NCBI GenBank assembly: GCA_000513555.1
Contig: ALYD01000017.1
Span: forward strand, 1-62,866
Reading direction: 5' to 3'
Origin: Lachnospiraceae bacterium JC7
GTDB lineage: Bacteria > Bacillota > Clostridia > Lachnospirales > Lachnospiraceae
DNA length: 62,866 nt
Each line of letters opens with the position of its first letter. Within the stretch, counting starts at the first letter, position 1. Below, in pieces: positions 1 through 8,377 of this stretch. The translations under genes were made by a program, and so were the position numbers. The notes under the pieces were generated by a model. It searched no databases. It was not told the DNA's origin and saw only the letters and a program-made list of their open reading frames with translations.

Positions 1-184
1 AGTCAAATCCAACCAGTGTTGAGCCGGAATCCGGGAATGCTTCACTGTATCCCTCTCTGAAACGGAACATGAAATTCGGGATGGATTCAGGGTCGCTTGA
101 GATGTACTCGTACAGCCTGCTCATCTCGTTTGAATATAGAGGCGAATCCAGACCACAGAAGTTATGGAAGCACCAATAAGGCAT
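1..184 (-). CDS. Partial reading frame of unknown function, cut by the left edge
   Basis: A minus-strand frame is open from an in-frame ATG at 184 to the window edge, about 61 codons. It encodes a plausible globular sequence rich in aromatic residues (it begins MPYWCFHNFCGLD). The frame stays open a little further upstream, to 214, and meets a stop just inside the inverted repeat at 216-296. The coding sequence may therefore have lost its true 5' end at that junction. I do not recognise the family. The ribosome site before ATG 184 is weak. It could be a decayed gene fragment or an artefact of a contig end. Confidence 0.35.
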   Translation of the reverse strand, partial: MPYWCFHNFCGLDSPLYSNEMSRLYEYISSDPESIPNFMFRFREGYSEAFPDSGSTLVGFD

Positions 185-215
185 ATCCTGTGCTACTGAA
201 TTCTCTGCTGTTATG

Positions 216-296
216 CTGCGGGGCGCACATCAAGAAGATACCTGGCTTCGCGATGTAATCTGTCAAAGGTCTCTCCGGTAAGCTCTATTCCATACT
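216..296 (-). repeat. 81-bp perfect inverted copy of part of the IlvD/Edd-type dehydratase gene
   Basis: Read on the minus strand, these 81 bases are identical base for base to 6928-7008, inside the dehydratase gene at 6096-7847. Identity stops abruptly on both sides. The copy is not in frame with the partial frame to its left. A recent duplication or recombination event, or a chimeric assembly near a contig end, would each explain it. Confidence 0.9.
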
Positions 297-384
297 TATA
301 TCAGTTAAGCACGACATATTATGTTGTTATCTGTACTTTGATTTTTTTATACAAAAAAGTAAATCTAATAGTGTACACGGCGCA

Positions 385-595
385 GAAAATACGACGGGAT
401 TGCACCGGCCCACTCGATTGAAAGTACATCTTGCTTGCCATGTTCGTACCGGTTACACTTCGTGTCACCGGATACGTACATGACTTCGCAGTCTGTTCTT
501 TCAACTCGCAAGCCTTGGTGCATATCCCGCCGTATTTTCGTATTGAAAAAAAACACTACAGAAATAAAAAGCCAAGTGGGCCGATGCAATCCCGT
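385..595. repeat. Nested imperfect inverted repeat element
   Basis: The outer arms are 394-414 and 575-595, with 20 of 21 bases complementary. Inner arms 385-399 and 525-539 match at 14 of 15 bases. Between them lies a hairpin at about 449-471, where CCGGT pairs with ACCGG and ACAC with GTGT. The gap 297-608 holds no convincing gene; the short frames there run through these repeats. A 15-base stretch of it (417-431, read on the minus strand) recurs exactly at 30331-30345. It may be a miniature mobile element or a structured RNA. Confidence 0.5.
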
Positions 596-608
596 AATAA
601 AGGTCCAC

Positions 609-1877
609 TTATGGCGTCTGCAGTGACCCATCTGGATTTCTGGTCTGAGTCCAAACGGTAACAGGATGCTTACAGCTGTACTTTGCAGCGGCCTTTTCAT
701 CAATATCGATTCCTAATCCGGGCTTTTCATTGGCATAAACATAACCATCATTTCCATATTCCGGCATTCCCGAAAAAACCTCATATATTGCATCTGAAGC
801 CTGCTCATCATTATCTATTGCACCTGAACCCTGTTGAAGGAACTTATAAGACTTGATGGCACTCCACTCCTGAAGACCAAAATTCGGAATGGCAAGGTCG
901 ATATTTATGACAGCACTTGCGGCTACAGGTGACATATCAGGAGGACAGTGCCAGCAGGTTCTGACACCGAAAGGAGCGGCAAAAGCTGCCATTTTAATGG
1001 CGGGAGTTATTCCGCCTATATCAGAAAGGTGAGCCCGAAGATAATCAACTGAACGATTAATGACTGCATCCTGCCATTCATTTGGATTTACATAAAGTTC
1101 ACCGTGACTGAGGGGAGTAGTACAGAAGTTATGGATCTCACGTAACCATGCAACATTTTCCGGTGAAACAACATCCTCAAGAAAAAATAAATGATACTTA
1201 TCCATCTCATGGCAAAATTGACGGGCATCAATAGGATTTATACGTTCGTGAACATCATGAACAAATTCGATGCTGTCTCCGAAATGAGATCTTAATTTAT
1301 CAAACATATCCAGAGTGTTTCTTATATATTCTCTCGAATCAATATATGTTCCTATAGACGGGTTCACGGGCGAGTGTTTACCGGCCGTGCCATATTCGGT
1401 GCCGCCGTATATGCCCATCTGGCATCTGATATATTGAAGACCTATACTTTTAAATCCCTCAATTTCTGATATCAGTTCTTCTATATTATTACCGTCCGCA
1501 TGGCGATAAACGGGTACAGCATCTCTCATTTTTCCGCCGAGGAGCTGATACAAAGGCATACTTGCCATCTTTCCTTTTATATCCCACAAAGCCATATCGA
1601 TTCCTGAAATGGCATTATTTTCTATGGGACCGGATCTCCAATAAGCATTCTGATGCATAAGCTGCCAAAGATCGGAAATTCTGTCAACGTCTCTGCCTAT
1701 AAGAAGAGGGGAGAGATAGGTTTCGATAAGGTGTTTAATTGTCGCTGTACGATATGCAAATGTAGCACATCCTAGACCATATAGTCCGGCTTCGGTGGTT
1801 TCGATCTTTACGATGAGGAAATTTATACCGGCAGGGGCAGTTTCTATGACCTTTATTTTCTTTATCTTGGGAATCAT
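609..1877 (-). CDS. Enolase-superfamily sugar-acid dehydratase, mannonate dehydratase (ManD/RspA) type
   Basis: This 422-residue protein belongs to the mandelate racemase/muconate lactonizing branch of the enolase superfamily, closest to the ManD/RspA group, which dehydrates mannonate or related aldonates to 2-keto-3-deoxy sugar acids. Seen in the sequence: the N-terminal capping domain, RSGPIENNAISGIDMALWD, YRHADG, HDVHERI and EDVVSPENVAWL around the metal ligands, HGELYV, and C-terminal WHCPPDMSPVA and LAIPNFGLQEW blocks. The start at 1877 has a fair ribosome site just upstream. The gene is transcribed away from the TRAP operon and shares its promoter region, with one copy of the operator 44 bp upstream of the start. 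The substrate is inferred: ManD homologues vary between mannonate, gluconate and inactive forms. Confidence 0.85.
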   Translation of the reverse strand: MIPKIKKIKVIETAPAGINFLIVKIETTEAGLYGLGCATFAYRTATIKHLIETYLSPLLIGRDVDRISDLWQLMHQNAYWRSGPIENNAISGIDMALWDIKGKMASMPLYQLLGGKMRDAVPVYRHADGNNIEELISEIEGFKSIGLQYIRCQMGIYGGTEYGTAGKHSPVNPSIGTYIDSREYIRNTLDMFDKLRSHFGDSIEFVHDVHERINPIDARQFCHEMDKYHLFFLEDVVSPENVAWLREIHNFCTTPLSHGELYVNPNEWQDAVINRSVDYLRAHLSDIGGITPAIKMAAFAAPFGVRTCWHCPPDMSPVAASAVINIDLAIPNFGLQEWSAIKSYKFLQQGSGAIDNDEQASDAIYEVFSGMPEYGNDGYVYANEKPGLGIDIDEKAAAKYSCKHPVTVWTQTRNPDGSLQTP

Positions 1878-1920
1878 GATTTGTCTCCTGAATAAAAAAT
1901 GGCTGGCTTATTCCTGATGC

Positions 1921-1936
1921 CAACTTGTATTACAAC
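1921..1936. promoter_or_regulatory. GntR/FadR-type operator, copy 1
   Basis: CAACTTGTATTACAAC is the exact reverse complement of 2130-2145. The core TTGTATTACAA is an 11-bp palindrome fitting the FadR-subfamily pattern TNGTNNNACNA. It lies 44 bp upstream of the dehydratase start. The regulator at 5325-6056 is the obvious candidate binder (inference). Confidence 0.75.
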
Positions 1937-2129
1937 TAATAAGAATTTAAATCAAAATAATACATTAAGCAACTTGTTTTTATATTCTGAACAATATATC
2001 AGAACTAAACGAAATACTATTGGACGTTATGCACAATTCGTAAAGCTCAAAATATTGCAAAAATACGATTCTGCAATACGTAACGGCAGGATATTGACAC
2101 TGAATTGTGCAAAAGATATAATCACGATA

Positions 2130-2145
2130 GTTGTAATACAAGTTG
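2130..2145. promoter_or_regulatory. GntR/FadR-type operator, copy 2
   Basis: GTTGTAATACAAGTTG is the perfect inverted partner of 1921-1936. It ends 49 bp before the DctP start codon, mirroring the position of copy 1. The 317-bp gap 1878-2194 holds these two sites, extra AACTTGT half-sites (1971-1977 and 2149-2155) and AT-rich promoter DNA. The frame at 1899-2177 is not credible as a gene. Confidence 0.75.
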
Positions 2146-2194
2146 CGAACTTGTATGATTTGAATTGGCGAAGTTAGATAAAAAGGAGTAAAAA

Positions 2195-3316
2195 ATGAAA
2201 AAGAAGATTGCTATGTTAACTGCTATGTCATTGCTTACCATGACCATGACAGGATGTCTCAACAATGCATCCACGGCAACAACAACTGCGGCACCGACTG
2301 AAGCTTCAAAGGCAGCCGAGGAGCCGAGTACTGCTGAGAAACCGGCCGAAACAGCAGCTTCGGAAGCGGTAGAAAATACAACTTATAAATACAATCTTGA
2401 TAACATAGGTGAACATACATTTACATTGTCAACTACGGCAAGCAGTGGGTCGGCCCTTTCGGATGTAACAAATACATTTGCAAAAAAGGTTAATGAGCTG
2501 TCAAACGGTAAAATGACAGTAGACGTTTTTGAAGGATCTTCACTTGGCTCAGAAGCTCAGAATCTTGAAGCTCTCACTGCAGGAACCCTGGATATGGCGG
2601 TAATAGCCGTTGAGTTCTATGTAAATTCTATCCCACAGCTGGGGGCACTGATCCTTCCATACGTATATGAAGATTATGATCAGGTTCAGAAGGTGCTTGA
2701 ATCAGAGGCCGGAGCCTATGCGAATGAGCAGCTTCTTAACGTTGCAAAGGTTAAGAACCTCGGATATTACGTTATGGCTTTCCGTAATATGTATACGACT
2801 AAGGAAATTAAGAGCGTTGATGATCTTGCAGGATTAAAGATGCGAGTTCCTGAGTCATCACTCTATGTAGATACATTTAAGATGTTAGGTGCTGCTCCTA
2901 CACCACTTGCTTCTTCTGAAGTTTACACCGCACTTGATACAGGTGTTGTTGAGGGATTCGAGAACACTGCTGATTCATGTCTCCATATGTCTATCTTTGA
3001 AGTTGCACCATATTTCAATAAGACAAACCATCTTAACGCACCGACTACATTCTCGATGTCAGCAAAGGTTTTCAATGAGCTGAACGAGGACGAGCAGAAT
3101 CTTCTTCTTGAGGCCGGACTTGAAGCTTCTCACTATGGTCTTCAGAGCACAAAGAATTCTGACGAGGCAAATCGCGCGGAGCTCAAGGAAAAAGGCATGA
3201 TCTTCGTAGATACAGATGTTGAGTCTATGAGAAATAAAATAGACTACAATTCATATGAATTCATGAAATCCGATGAAGCAAAGAAGCTGTTTGAACTTGT
3301 TAAGGCTAACAAGTAA
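2195..3316 (+). CDS. TRAP transporter solute-binding lipoprotein, DctP family
   Basis: This 373-residue extracytoplasmic receptor delivers a carboxylate, here probably a sugar acid, to the DctQM permease. It has a lipoprotein signal with Cys21 (TMTGC), a Thr/Ala/Glu-rich linker to about residue 65, then the DctP fold (SNGKMTVDVFEGSSLGSEAQNLEAL is a typical block) and the MRVPESSLYVDTFKMLGAAPTPL region that carries the conserved substrate-binding arginine. The ribosome site AAAAGGAG precedes ATG 2195. It is the first gene of the operon and is followed by a strong intercistronic hairpin, which usually raises binding-protein levels over the permease. Confidence 0.93.
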   Translation: MKKKIAMLTAMSLLTMTMTGCLNNASTATTTAAPTEASKAAEEPSTAEKPAETAASEAVENTTYKYNLDNIGEHTFTLSTTASSGSALSDVTNTFAKKVNELSNGKMTVDVFEGSSLGSEAQNLEALTAGTLDMAVIAVEFYVNSIPQLGALILPYVYEDYDQVQKVLESEAGAYANEQLLNVAKVKNLGYYVMAFRNMYTTKEIKSVDDLAGLKMRVPESSLYVDTFKMLGAAPTPLASSEVYTALDTGVVEGFENTADSCLHMSIFEVAPYFNKTNHLNAPTTFSMSAKVFNELNEDEQNLLLEAGLEASHYGLQSTKNSDEANRAELKEKGMIFVDTDVESMRNKIDYNSYEFMKSDEAKKLFELVKANK

Positions 3317-3343
3317 GATGTGGCAGCTGTGAAATGAATGAAG

Positions 3344-3379
3344 ATAACCGAACGGATGAAGTGCATACGTTCGGTTATC
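3344..3379 (+). promoter_or_regulatory. Intercistronic hairpin between dctP and dctQ
   Basis: A perfect 12-bp stem (GATAACCGAACG with CGTTCGGTTATC) encloses a 12-base loop and is followed by only a weak T tract. It sits in the 87-bp gap between receptor and small permease. Partial termination or protection of the upstream mRNA would explain it. Confidence 0.7.
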
Positions 3380-3403
3380 ATTTTAGAAAGGGGCCGGAAC
3401 CAA

Positions 3404-3922
3404 ATGAAAACATTGGAAAAAATTCATGATGTACTGATAAAGATCGTGACGATTTCGATCATCATTCTTTTTTTACTGATGTTTGGAATCACAAATCTGA
3501 ATGTTATCATGCGATATTTTTTTAATAGACCCATCACCTATGCCGTTGAAATGGGAAGATACTGCTTTGTATCTATAATCTTTTTGGGAGCGATCATTAC
3601 AACTAAAGAGGACAGACATATACAGGTTGACTTCCTCACAGGTATGTTTAATGTGAAGATCAGATTTTTCATCGAACAGTTGGGACGTGTATGTATGACT
3701 GTGTTTTTCGCGATGCTGAGTTTTCACACATTCAGAATGGCTATTGCCAATGTTGCCGTTAAGTCTTCTGCCATGCAGATACCTATGGCGGTTCCGTATT
3801 TTGTAATGTGTCTCGGATGTATAGGTATATCTCTGGAGTCTGCATTGAATGTCTTTCTATATCAGACAGGTAAAAAGATAAAGAAACATAGTATCGGAGA
3901 AAGTGAGGACCTCGCATCATGA
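3404..3922 (+). CDS. TRAP transporter small permease, DctQ family
   Basis: A 172-residue four-helix membrane protein that partners the large DctM subunit. I place the start at ATG 3404 (MKTLEKIHDVLIK), because AGAAAGGGG lies just before it; the longer frame from 3338 runs through the intercistronic hairpin. Seen in the sequence: four hydrophobic segments, the NVIMRYFFNRPITYAVEMGRY block typical of DctQ, and RHIQVDF in the cytoplasmic loop. The stop overlaps the next start in an ATGA, so the two permease subunits are translationally coupled. Confidence 0.9.
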   Translation: MKTLEKIHDVLIKIVTISIIILFLLMFGITNLNVIMRYFFNRPITYAVEMGRYCFVSIIFLGAIITTKEDRHIQVDFLTGMFNVKIRFFIEQLGRVCMTVFFAMLSFHTFRMAIANVAVKSSAMQIPMAVPYFVMCLGCIGISLESALNVFLYQTGKKIKKHSIGESEDLAS

Positions 3923-5202
3923 CATTATTACTTACTGCATTTTTCGCGATGCTGCTGATCGGAATTCCTGTTGCAGCTGTAATGGGAATATCCTCAACCT
4001 TATATCTTATGATCGTAAAAGGAGCGGATCTCATCACAGTTCCGCAGCGTATGTTCGCCGGGGCAGACAACTTCACCCTTATGGCAATCCCGCTGTATAT
4101 ATTTGCCGGTGAGATCATGAACAGATGCGGTATCACACGAAGGATATTTAATTTCGCATCAGAGATCGTCGGCTTTCTTCCAGGAGGTCTGGCTCTGGTC
4201 AATGTTTTGGCATCCACCATGTTCGCCGGAATCTCAGGATCCACTTCGGCAGATGTTGCGTCACTCGGAGTCATGGAAATTTCAGGAATGACCGAGGCCG
4301 GATATTCAAGACCGTATTCGACAGCCATAACCTGTGCGTCGGCAACCATAGGTTCCATCATTCCGCCTTCTATCCTGATGGTGCTGTATTCCTCTATCAC
4401 AGGTATTTCCTGCGGAAAATTATTCGTTGCAGGTATGATCCCGGGACTGATGGTATCTCTTTCACAGATGGCTTTCTGTTTTTACAAGGCAAAGACTGAT
4501 CCTGAAAACTGTGACGGAAATTATCGTCCGAGCTTCAATCTGAAGAAACTTGGCCATGCCGCTGCAGATGCTATTCCGGCTATGATCATGCCCGGTATCA
4601 TAATCGGAGGGACACTTTCAGGTGTATTTACCGCAACAGAAGCCGGTGCTGTAGCAGGTCTTTATGGAATCATAATCGGAGTATTTTACTATCGAGAGTT
4701 TCATTTAAAAGATATGTATGAAACATTGAAATCAACAGCATTTACTGTTGGACAAAGTTCACTGATATTTGCGGCAACCTCGGTATTCAGTTATTGTATC
4801 GCGATTTTGAAGCTGCCGCAGGCAATGAGTATCTGGATTTCAGGTCTGACGAACAATGTCTACATCATTCTGTTGCTTATGATATTTGCAATGATGGTTA
4901 TAGGCTGCTTTATGGATACTACACCTGCAGCCATCATTATGGTTCCTATATTCCAGCCCCTGGCGGCCAGCTTCGGATTTGACTCTATCCACTTCGGAAT
5001 GGTCATGGTTCTCACCTTTATTTTCGGCGGAATCACACCTCCTGTAGGTGCCACACTGTTCATCGCAAGTTCTGTCGGAGACATACCTCTTTCCAAACTT
5101 GTCAGAAATATGTGGCCGCTGATACTTCTGTTCTTCATCGTAATGATGCTGGTAGCTTATATCCCTCAGTTGTCTACAACTTTACCGGCTCTCGTTGCAT
5201 AA
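3919..5202 (+). CDS. TRAP transporter large permease, DctM family
   Basis: This 427-residue protein, with about 12 predicted helices, is the transport-competent subunit of the tripartite sodium-driven carrier. Family blocks include GIPVAAVMGISS near the N-terminus, MFAGISGSTSADVASLG, ATIGSIIPPSILMVLYSS and TPPVGATLFIASSVGDIP. The length is normal for DctM. The start overlaps the dctQ stop by four bases. A 120-bp gap follows before the regulator; I see no classical terminator there. Confidence 0.93.
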   Translation: MTLLLTAFFAMLLIGIPVAAVMGISSTLYLMIVKGADLITVPQRMFAGADNFTLMAIPLYIFAGEIMNRCGITRRIFNFASEIVGFLPGGLALVNVLASTMFAGISGSTSADVASLGVMEISGMTEAGYSRPYSTAITCASATIGSIIPPSILMVLYSSITGISCGKLFVAGMIPGLMVSLSQMAFCFYKAKTDPENCDGNYRPSFNLKKLGHAAADAIPAMIMPGIIIGGTLSGVFTATEAGAVAGLYGIIIGVFYYREFHLKDMYETLKSTAFTVGQSSLIFAATSVFSYCIAILKLPQAMSIWISGLTNNVYIILLLMIFAMMVIGCFMDTTPAAIIMVPIFQPLAASFGFDSIHFGMVMVLTFIFGGITPPVGATLFIASSVGDIPLSKLVRNMWPLILLFFIVMMLVAYIPQLSTTLPALVA

Positions 5203-5324
5203 CATGTTTTGCGTACAGAACATATTGGAGCTATATTTGAAGAAGAACATTAAATCAAATCATTATTTATAAGTGATTAAGAATCTGATGAAAAATCAGG
5301 ACAAAAGGATCGATAGGAGCGGCT

Positions 5325-6056
5325 ATGTCAAAAGACAATAATGTTACGGAATATGTAATGCAATATATAAAAGAAAAGATCGAGAGCGGAGCATGGCCGC
5401 TTGACAGTAAGATTCCCTCGGAAAATCAGCTGTCCGTAGAACTGAAGTGCAGTAGAACCAGCATACGAAGTGCTCTGCAGCGATATAACGTTTTGGGAAT
5501 ACTGGAAAGTCAGCACGGAAGAGGATCATTTGTAAAATCCTCAGAAATATATATACCCGGAGACAATGATGCTCCTTCGAAAAAGCCCAGTCGTTTGGTG
5601 GAAACAGAAGAGGCTGCCCATTCTTACTGGGAGTGGAGACAGGCTAGAAATATTCTGGAGCCTGCCATCGCTGCACGAGTAGCGGAAAAGGCAACCGATG
5701 AATTTATTCAGAGGATAAATAAGATCAACAAGGAACAGAGAGCCCTTGTAGGAGATCAGGAGAAATTCATTGAGAAAGACAAGGAATTTCATATGGCGTT
5801 TGCTGAATTCCTTGGAAACCGTATCATCATCAAGCAGATGCAGGAGCTTATGAACTATAAGGAGATGCATGTACTGGGAAATGATGAATTCGGCTACATG
5901 GGAGGCGTATATTTCCACGCCCTCATAGCAGACGCAGTTGCTCATCATGATAAGGAAAGAGCACGACAGTTAATGTATGAACATGGAAAGAATCAGGAAG
6001 CCGTAAGACGAATGATGGGAGTAGAAGATTCCACAGACGGTGAACAGCAAACATAG
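5325..6056 (+). CDS. GntR-family transcriptional regulator, FadR/FCD subfamily
   Basis: A 243-residue regulator with an N-terminal winged helix (about residues 5-75: LDSKIPSENQLSVELKCSRTSIRSALQRYNVLGILESQHGRGSFV) and an all-helical FCD effector domain (DKEFHMAFAEFLGNRIIIKQM; HHDKERARQLMYEHGKNQ). FCD regulators of this type bind sugar acids, or a metal plus a carboxylate. The paired TNGTNNNACNA operators at 1921 and 2130 fit its subfamily. It probably represses the divergent dehydratase and TRAP units until the substrate or an intermediate accumulates (inference). The dehydratase gene follows almost directly. Confidence 0.9.
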   Translation: MSKDNNVTEYVMQYIKEKIESGAWPLDSKIPSENQLSVELKCSRTSIRSALQRYNVLGILESQHGRGSFVKSSEIYIPGDNDAPSKKPSRLVETEEAAHSYWEWRQARNILEPAIAARVAEKATDEFIQRINKINKEQRALVGDQEKFIEKDKEFHMAFAEFLGNRIIIKQMQELMNYKEMHVLGNDEFGYMGGVYFHALIADAVAHHDKERARQLMYEHGKNQEAVRRMMGVEDSTDGEQQT

Positions 6057-6095
6057 AAGGAGTTGCGGGATAAATATATTACCGCAGAAGAGAGT

Positions 6096-7847
6096 ATGGA
6101 AGAATTAAACAGTCAAAAAGCAAGAAAACTGGCTCCGGAGATGGATCCTCTTCGTATAGGATGCGGATGGAAACCGGATGATCTGAAAAAACCTCAGATC
6201 ATAATCGAGAGCACTTACGGTGACAGTCATCCGGGATCGGCACATCTTAACAGGCTGGTTGAAGCCGCCAGAAAGGGAATATGGGATGCAGGCGGATTCG
6301 GAGCACGTTACTTTGCAACAGATATATGTGATGGGGAGAGTCAGGGGACGGACGGAATCAATTTCAGTCTTGCAAGTCGTGAAATGATAGCCAATCTGAT
6401 AGAGATTCATGCCAATGCTACTCCTTTTGACGGCGGAGTATTTATCTCAAGCTGTGATAAAGGTATGCCCGGAAACCTCATAGGTATGGCACGTGTCAAC
6501 GTACCTAGCGTTATGGTGACCGGAGGGACTATGTCTGCCGGACCTGATCTTCTTACCCTTGAACAGCTGGGAATGTACAGTGCCAGATATGAGCGCGGCG
6601 AGATAGACGAAGAGAAGCTTCAGTGGGCAAAGCAGAATGCCTGTCCGAGCTGTGGCGCCTGCAGTTTTATTGGAACAGCTTCGACTATGCAGATCATGTC
6701 TGAGGCACTGGGGCTGGCACTGCCCGGATCCGCACTGTTACCTGCAACATCTCCGGATCTTACAGAGTACGCATATAATGCAGGAAAATTATCCGTTGAA
6801 CTGGCTAGAAAGGGACTCAGACCAAGTGACATAGTTACCATCGAGAGCTTTGAAAATGCGATTCTGGTGCATGCTGCGATTTCAGGAAGTACCAATGCAC
6901 TTCTTCATATTCCGGCAATAGCCCATGAGTATGGAATAGAGCTTACCGGAGAGACCTTTGACAGATTACATCGCGAAGCCAGGTATCTTCTTGATGTGCG
7001 CCCCGCAGGAAAGTGGCCTGCTGAATTCTTCTATTATGCAGGAGGAGTTCCTGCGATCATGGAAGAGATTCGGGATGTTCTTCATCTGGATGTTATGACT
7101 GTCACAGGAAAGACCCTTGAAGAAAATCTTGATGGCCTGAAGTCTAACGGATTCTATGAGAGATGCCAGAAATGGCTCGATGATGCCAATGTCAAATACG
7201 GTATACATGTGACAAAGGAAGACATCATAAGACCTTGGGATAAAGCAATAGGAAATAACGGCTCCATAGCTGTTCTGAAAGGAAATCTGGCCCCGGAAGG
7301 TGCAGTTATCAAACATACTGCCTGCCCGCCGGAAATGTTCAAGGCAGTTTTAAATGCCCGCCCCTTTGATTCTGAGGAAGAATGTCTCGATGCTGTGCTT
7401 CATCATAAGGTACAGAAGGGCGATGCGGTTTTCATAAGATATGAAGGACCCAAGGGTTCAGGTATGCCGGAAATGTTCTATACCTCAGAGGCCATAAGCT
7501 CTGATAAAGAGCTGGGACGCAGTATCGCATTGATCACAGATGGACGTTTTTCCGGAGCATCCACAGGACCTGTAATAGGTCATTGCAGTCCTGAAGCGCA
7601 GGACGGAGGACCCATAGCTCTTGTTGAGGATGGCGACCTCATAGAACTGGATGTAATGGAACGTAAGCTGAATATAATTGGCGTAAAGGGGGTACAGAAA
7701 ACACCGGAGGAAATGAATGATATTTTGAATGAAAGAAGGAAGCATTGGAAAGCTAAACCAAGAAAATATAAGCGAGGAGTGCTTCGTCTGTTTTCTGAGC
7801 TGGCAGCAAGTCCTATGAAAGGAGCATATCTTCAATACGAAGAATGA
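6096..7847 (+). CDS. IlvD/Edd-family dehydratase, probably acting on sugar acids
   Basis: A 583-residue (from ATG 6096) dihydroxyacid/6-phosphogluconate dehydratase-family enzyme that binds an iron-sulfur cluster and removes water from an aldonate or dihydroxy acid. Signature blocks: ICDGESQGTDGINFSLASRE, SSCDKGMPGNLIGM with one cluster cysteine, CPSCGACSFIGTASTM with another, and the C-terminal ITDGRFSGASTGPVIGH. Its setting with a TRAP transporter and a FadR-type regulator argues for a sugar acid rather than branched-chain amino-acid synthesis. The frame is also open from TTG 6063, but AAGGAG abuts that TTG with no spacer. ATG 6096 (MEELNSQKARKL) fits the family N-terminus better. Bases 6928-7008 are duplicated, inverted, at 216-296. 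Confidence 0.9.
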   Translation: MEELNSQKARKLAPEMDPLRIGCGWKPDDLKKPQIIIESTYGDSHPGSAHLNRLVEAARKGIWDAGGFGARYFATDICDGESQGTDGINFSLASREMIANLIEIHANATPFDGGVFISSCDKGMPGNLIGMARVNVPSVMVTGGTMSAGPDLLTLEQLGMYSARYERGEIDEEKLQWAKQNACPSCGACSFIGTASTMQIMSEALGLALPGSALLPATSPDLTEYAYNAGKLSVELARKGLRPSDIVTIESFENAILVHAAISGSTNALLHIPAIAHEYGIELTGETFDRLHREARYLLDVRPAGKWPAEFFYYAGGVPAIMEEIRDVLHLDVMTVTGKTLEENLDGLKSNGFYERCQKWLDDANVKYGIHVTKEDIIRPWDKAIGNNGSIAVLKGNLAPEGAVIKHTACPPEMFKAVLNARPFDSEEECLDAVLHHKVQKGDAVFIRYEGPKGSGMPEMFYTSEAISSDKELGRSIALITDGRFSGASTGPVIGHCSPEAQDGGPIALVEDGDLIELDVMERKLNIIGVKGVQKTPEEMNDILNERRKHWKAKPRKYKRGVLRLFSELAASPMKGAYLQYEE

Positions 7848-7982
7848 TTGCGTGCAAATATATTAAAAAAAACTAAATTTTGGCAAATTCATCAGAATAA
7901 TTAAAATACTGTGGTAAAATAAGGAAGTTTCAAATTTGAAATATGATAATATGTTCATTTGTTAATGAGAGGAAGGATTAAA

Positions 7983-8231
7983 ATGAAGAAACTTGGTGTT
8001 TTACTGGCTACTACAGTTCTTACGGTTTCTGCAAGTGTGTCTGCATTTGCATATCACAGATACAGCAGCTGTGATGAAGGAAATTACAGCAGAAGAATAT
8101 GCAACGATTACGTATGTGATGATTATTCTGTATATGGCGCAAACTGCCCGGATAATTACGGAGCATGCTACGAAGACTATGGTCACAGAAGAGGTTCATA
8201 TAGAATTAACGGATGCTATAGAGGTTGTTAA
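7983..8231 (+). CDS. Small secreted cysteine-rich protein, unknown function
   Basis: An 82-residue protein. I chose ATG 7983 (MKKLGVLLATTVLTVSASV) because GAGGAAGG precedes it. A clear Sec signal peptide ends near ASVSAFA, leaving about 59 residues with seven cysteines, several tyrosines, glycines and arginines, and no recognisable domain. The gene stands alone, with a 135-bp AT-rich leader and 146 bp before the next start. It could be an exported peptide, a metal- or matrix-binding protein, or a bacteriocin-like product; the sequence does not decide. Confidence 0.65.
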   Translation: MKKLGVLLATTVLTVSASVSAFAYHRYSSCDEGNYSRRICNDYVCDDYSVYGANCPDNYGACYEDYGHRRGSYRINGCYRGC

Positions 8232-8377
8232 TAGAAATATTATTTAAACAGCTGATAACTGTGACATTAGTGTGATGAAAAAAAGTATATAGTAGGCACA
8301 TAGGCAAAAAAGTATATACATTTAAGAGAAAATATACATATCGCTAACCGCTTGTGGTAGAATGGAGGGGTAAGACG

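Noticed and set aside
365..703. 112-codon minus-strand frame at the left end
   Set aside because: It overlaps the end of the dehydratase gene in another frame and runs through the inverted-repeat element.
1899..2177. 92-codon plus-strand frame between the dehydratase and DctP genes
   Set aside because: It has no ribosome site and an unlikely composition, and it covers both operators and the divergent promoter.
5204..5223. ATGTTTTGCGTACAGAACAT as another copy of the regulon operator
   Set aside because: The half-site spacing and centre differ from the 17-bp motif, it is single, and it lies after dctM rather than in a clear promoter.
216..7008. Invertible switch giving the dehydratase an alternative C-terminus
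   Set aside because: After inversion the dehydratase frame meets a TAA two codons past the repeat, so no alternative protein would be made.
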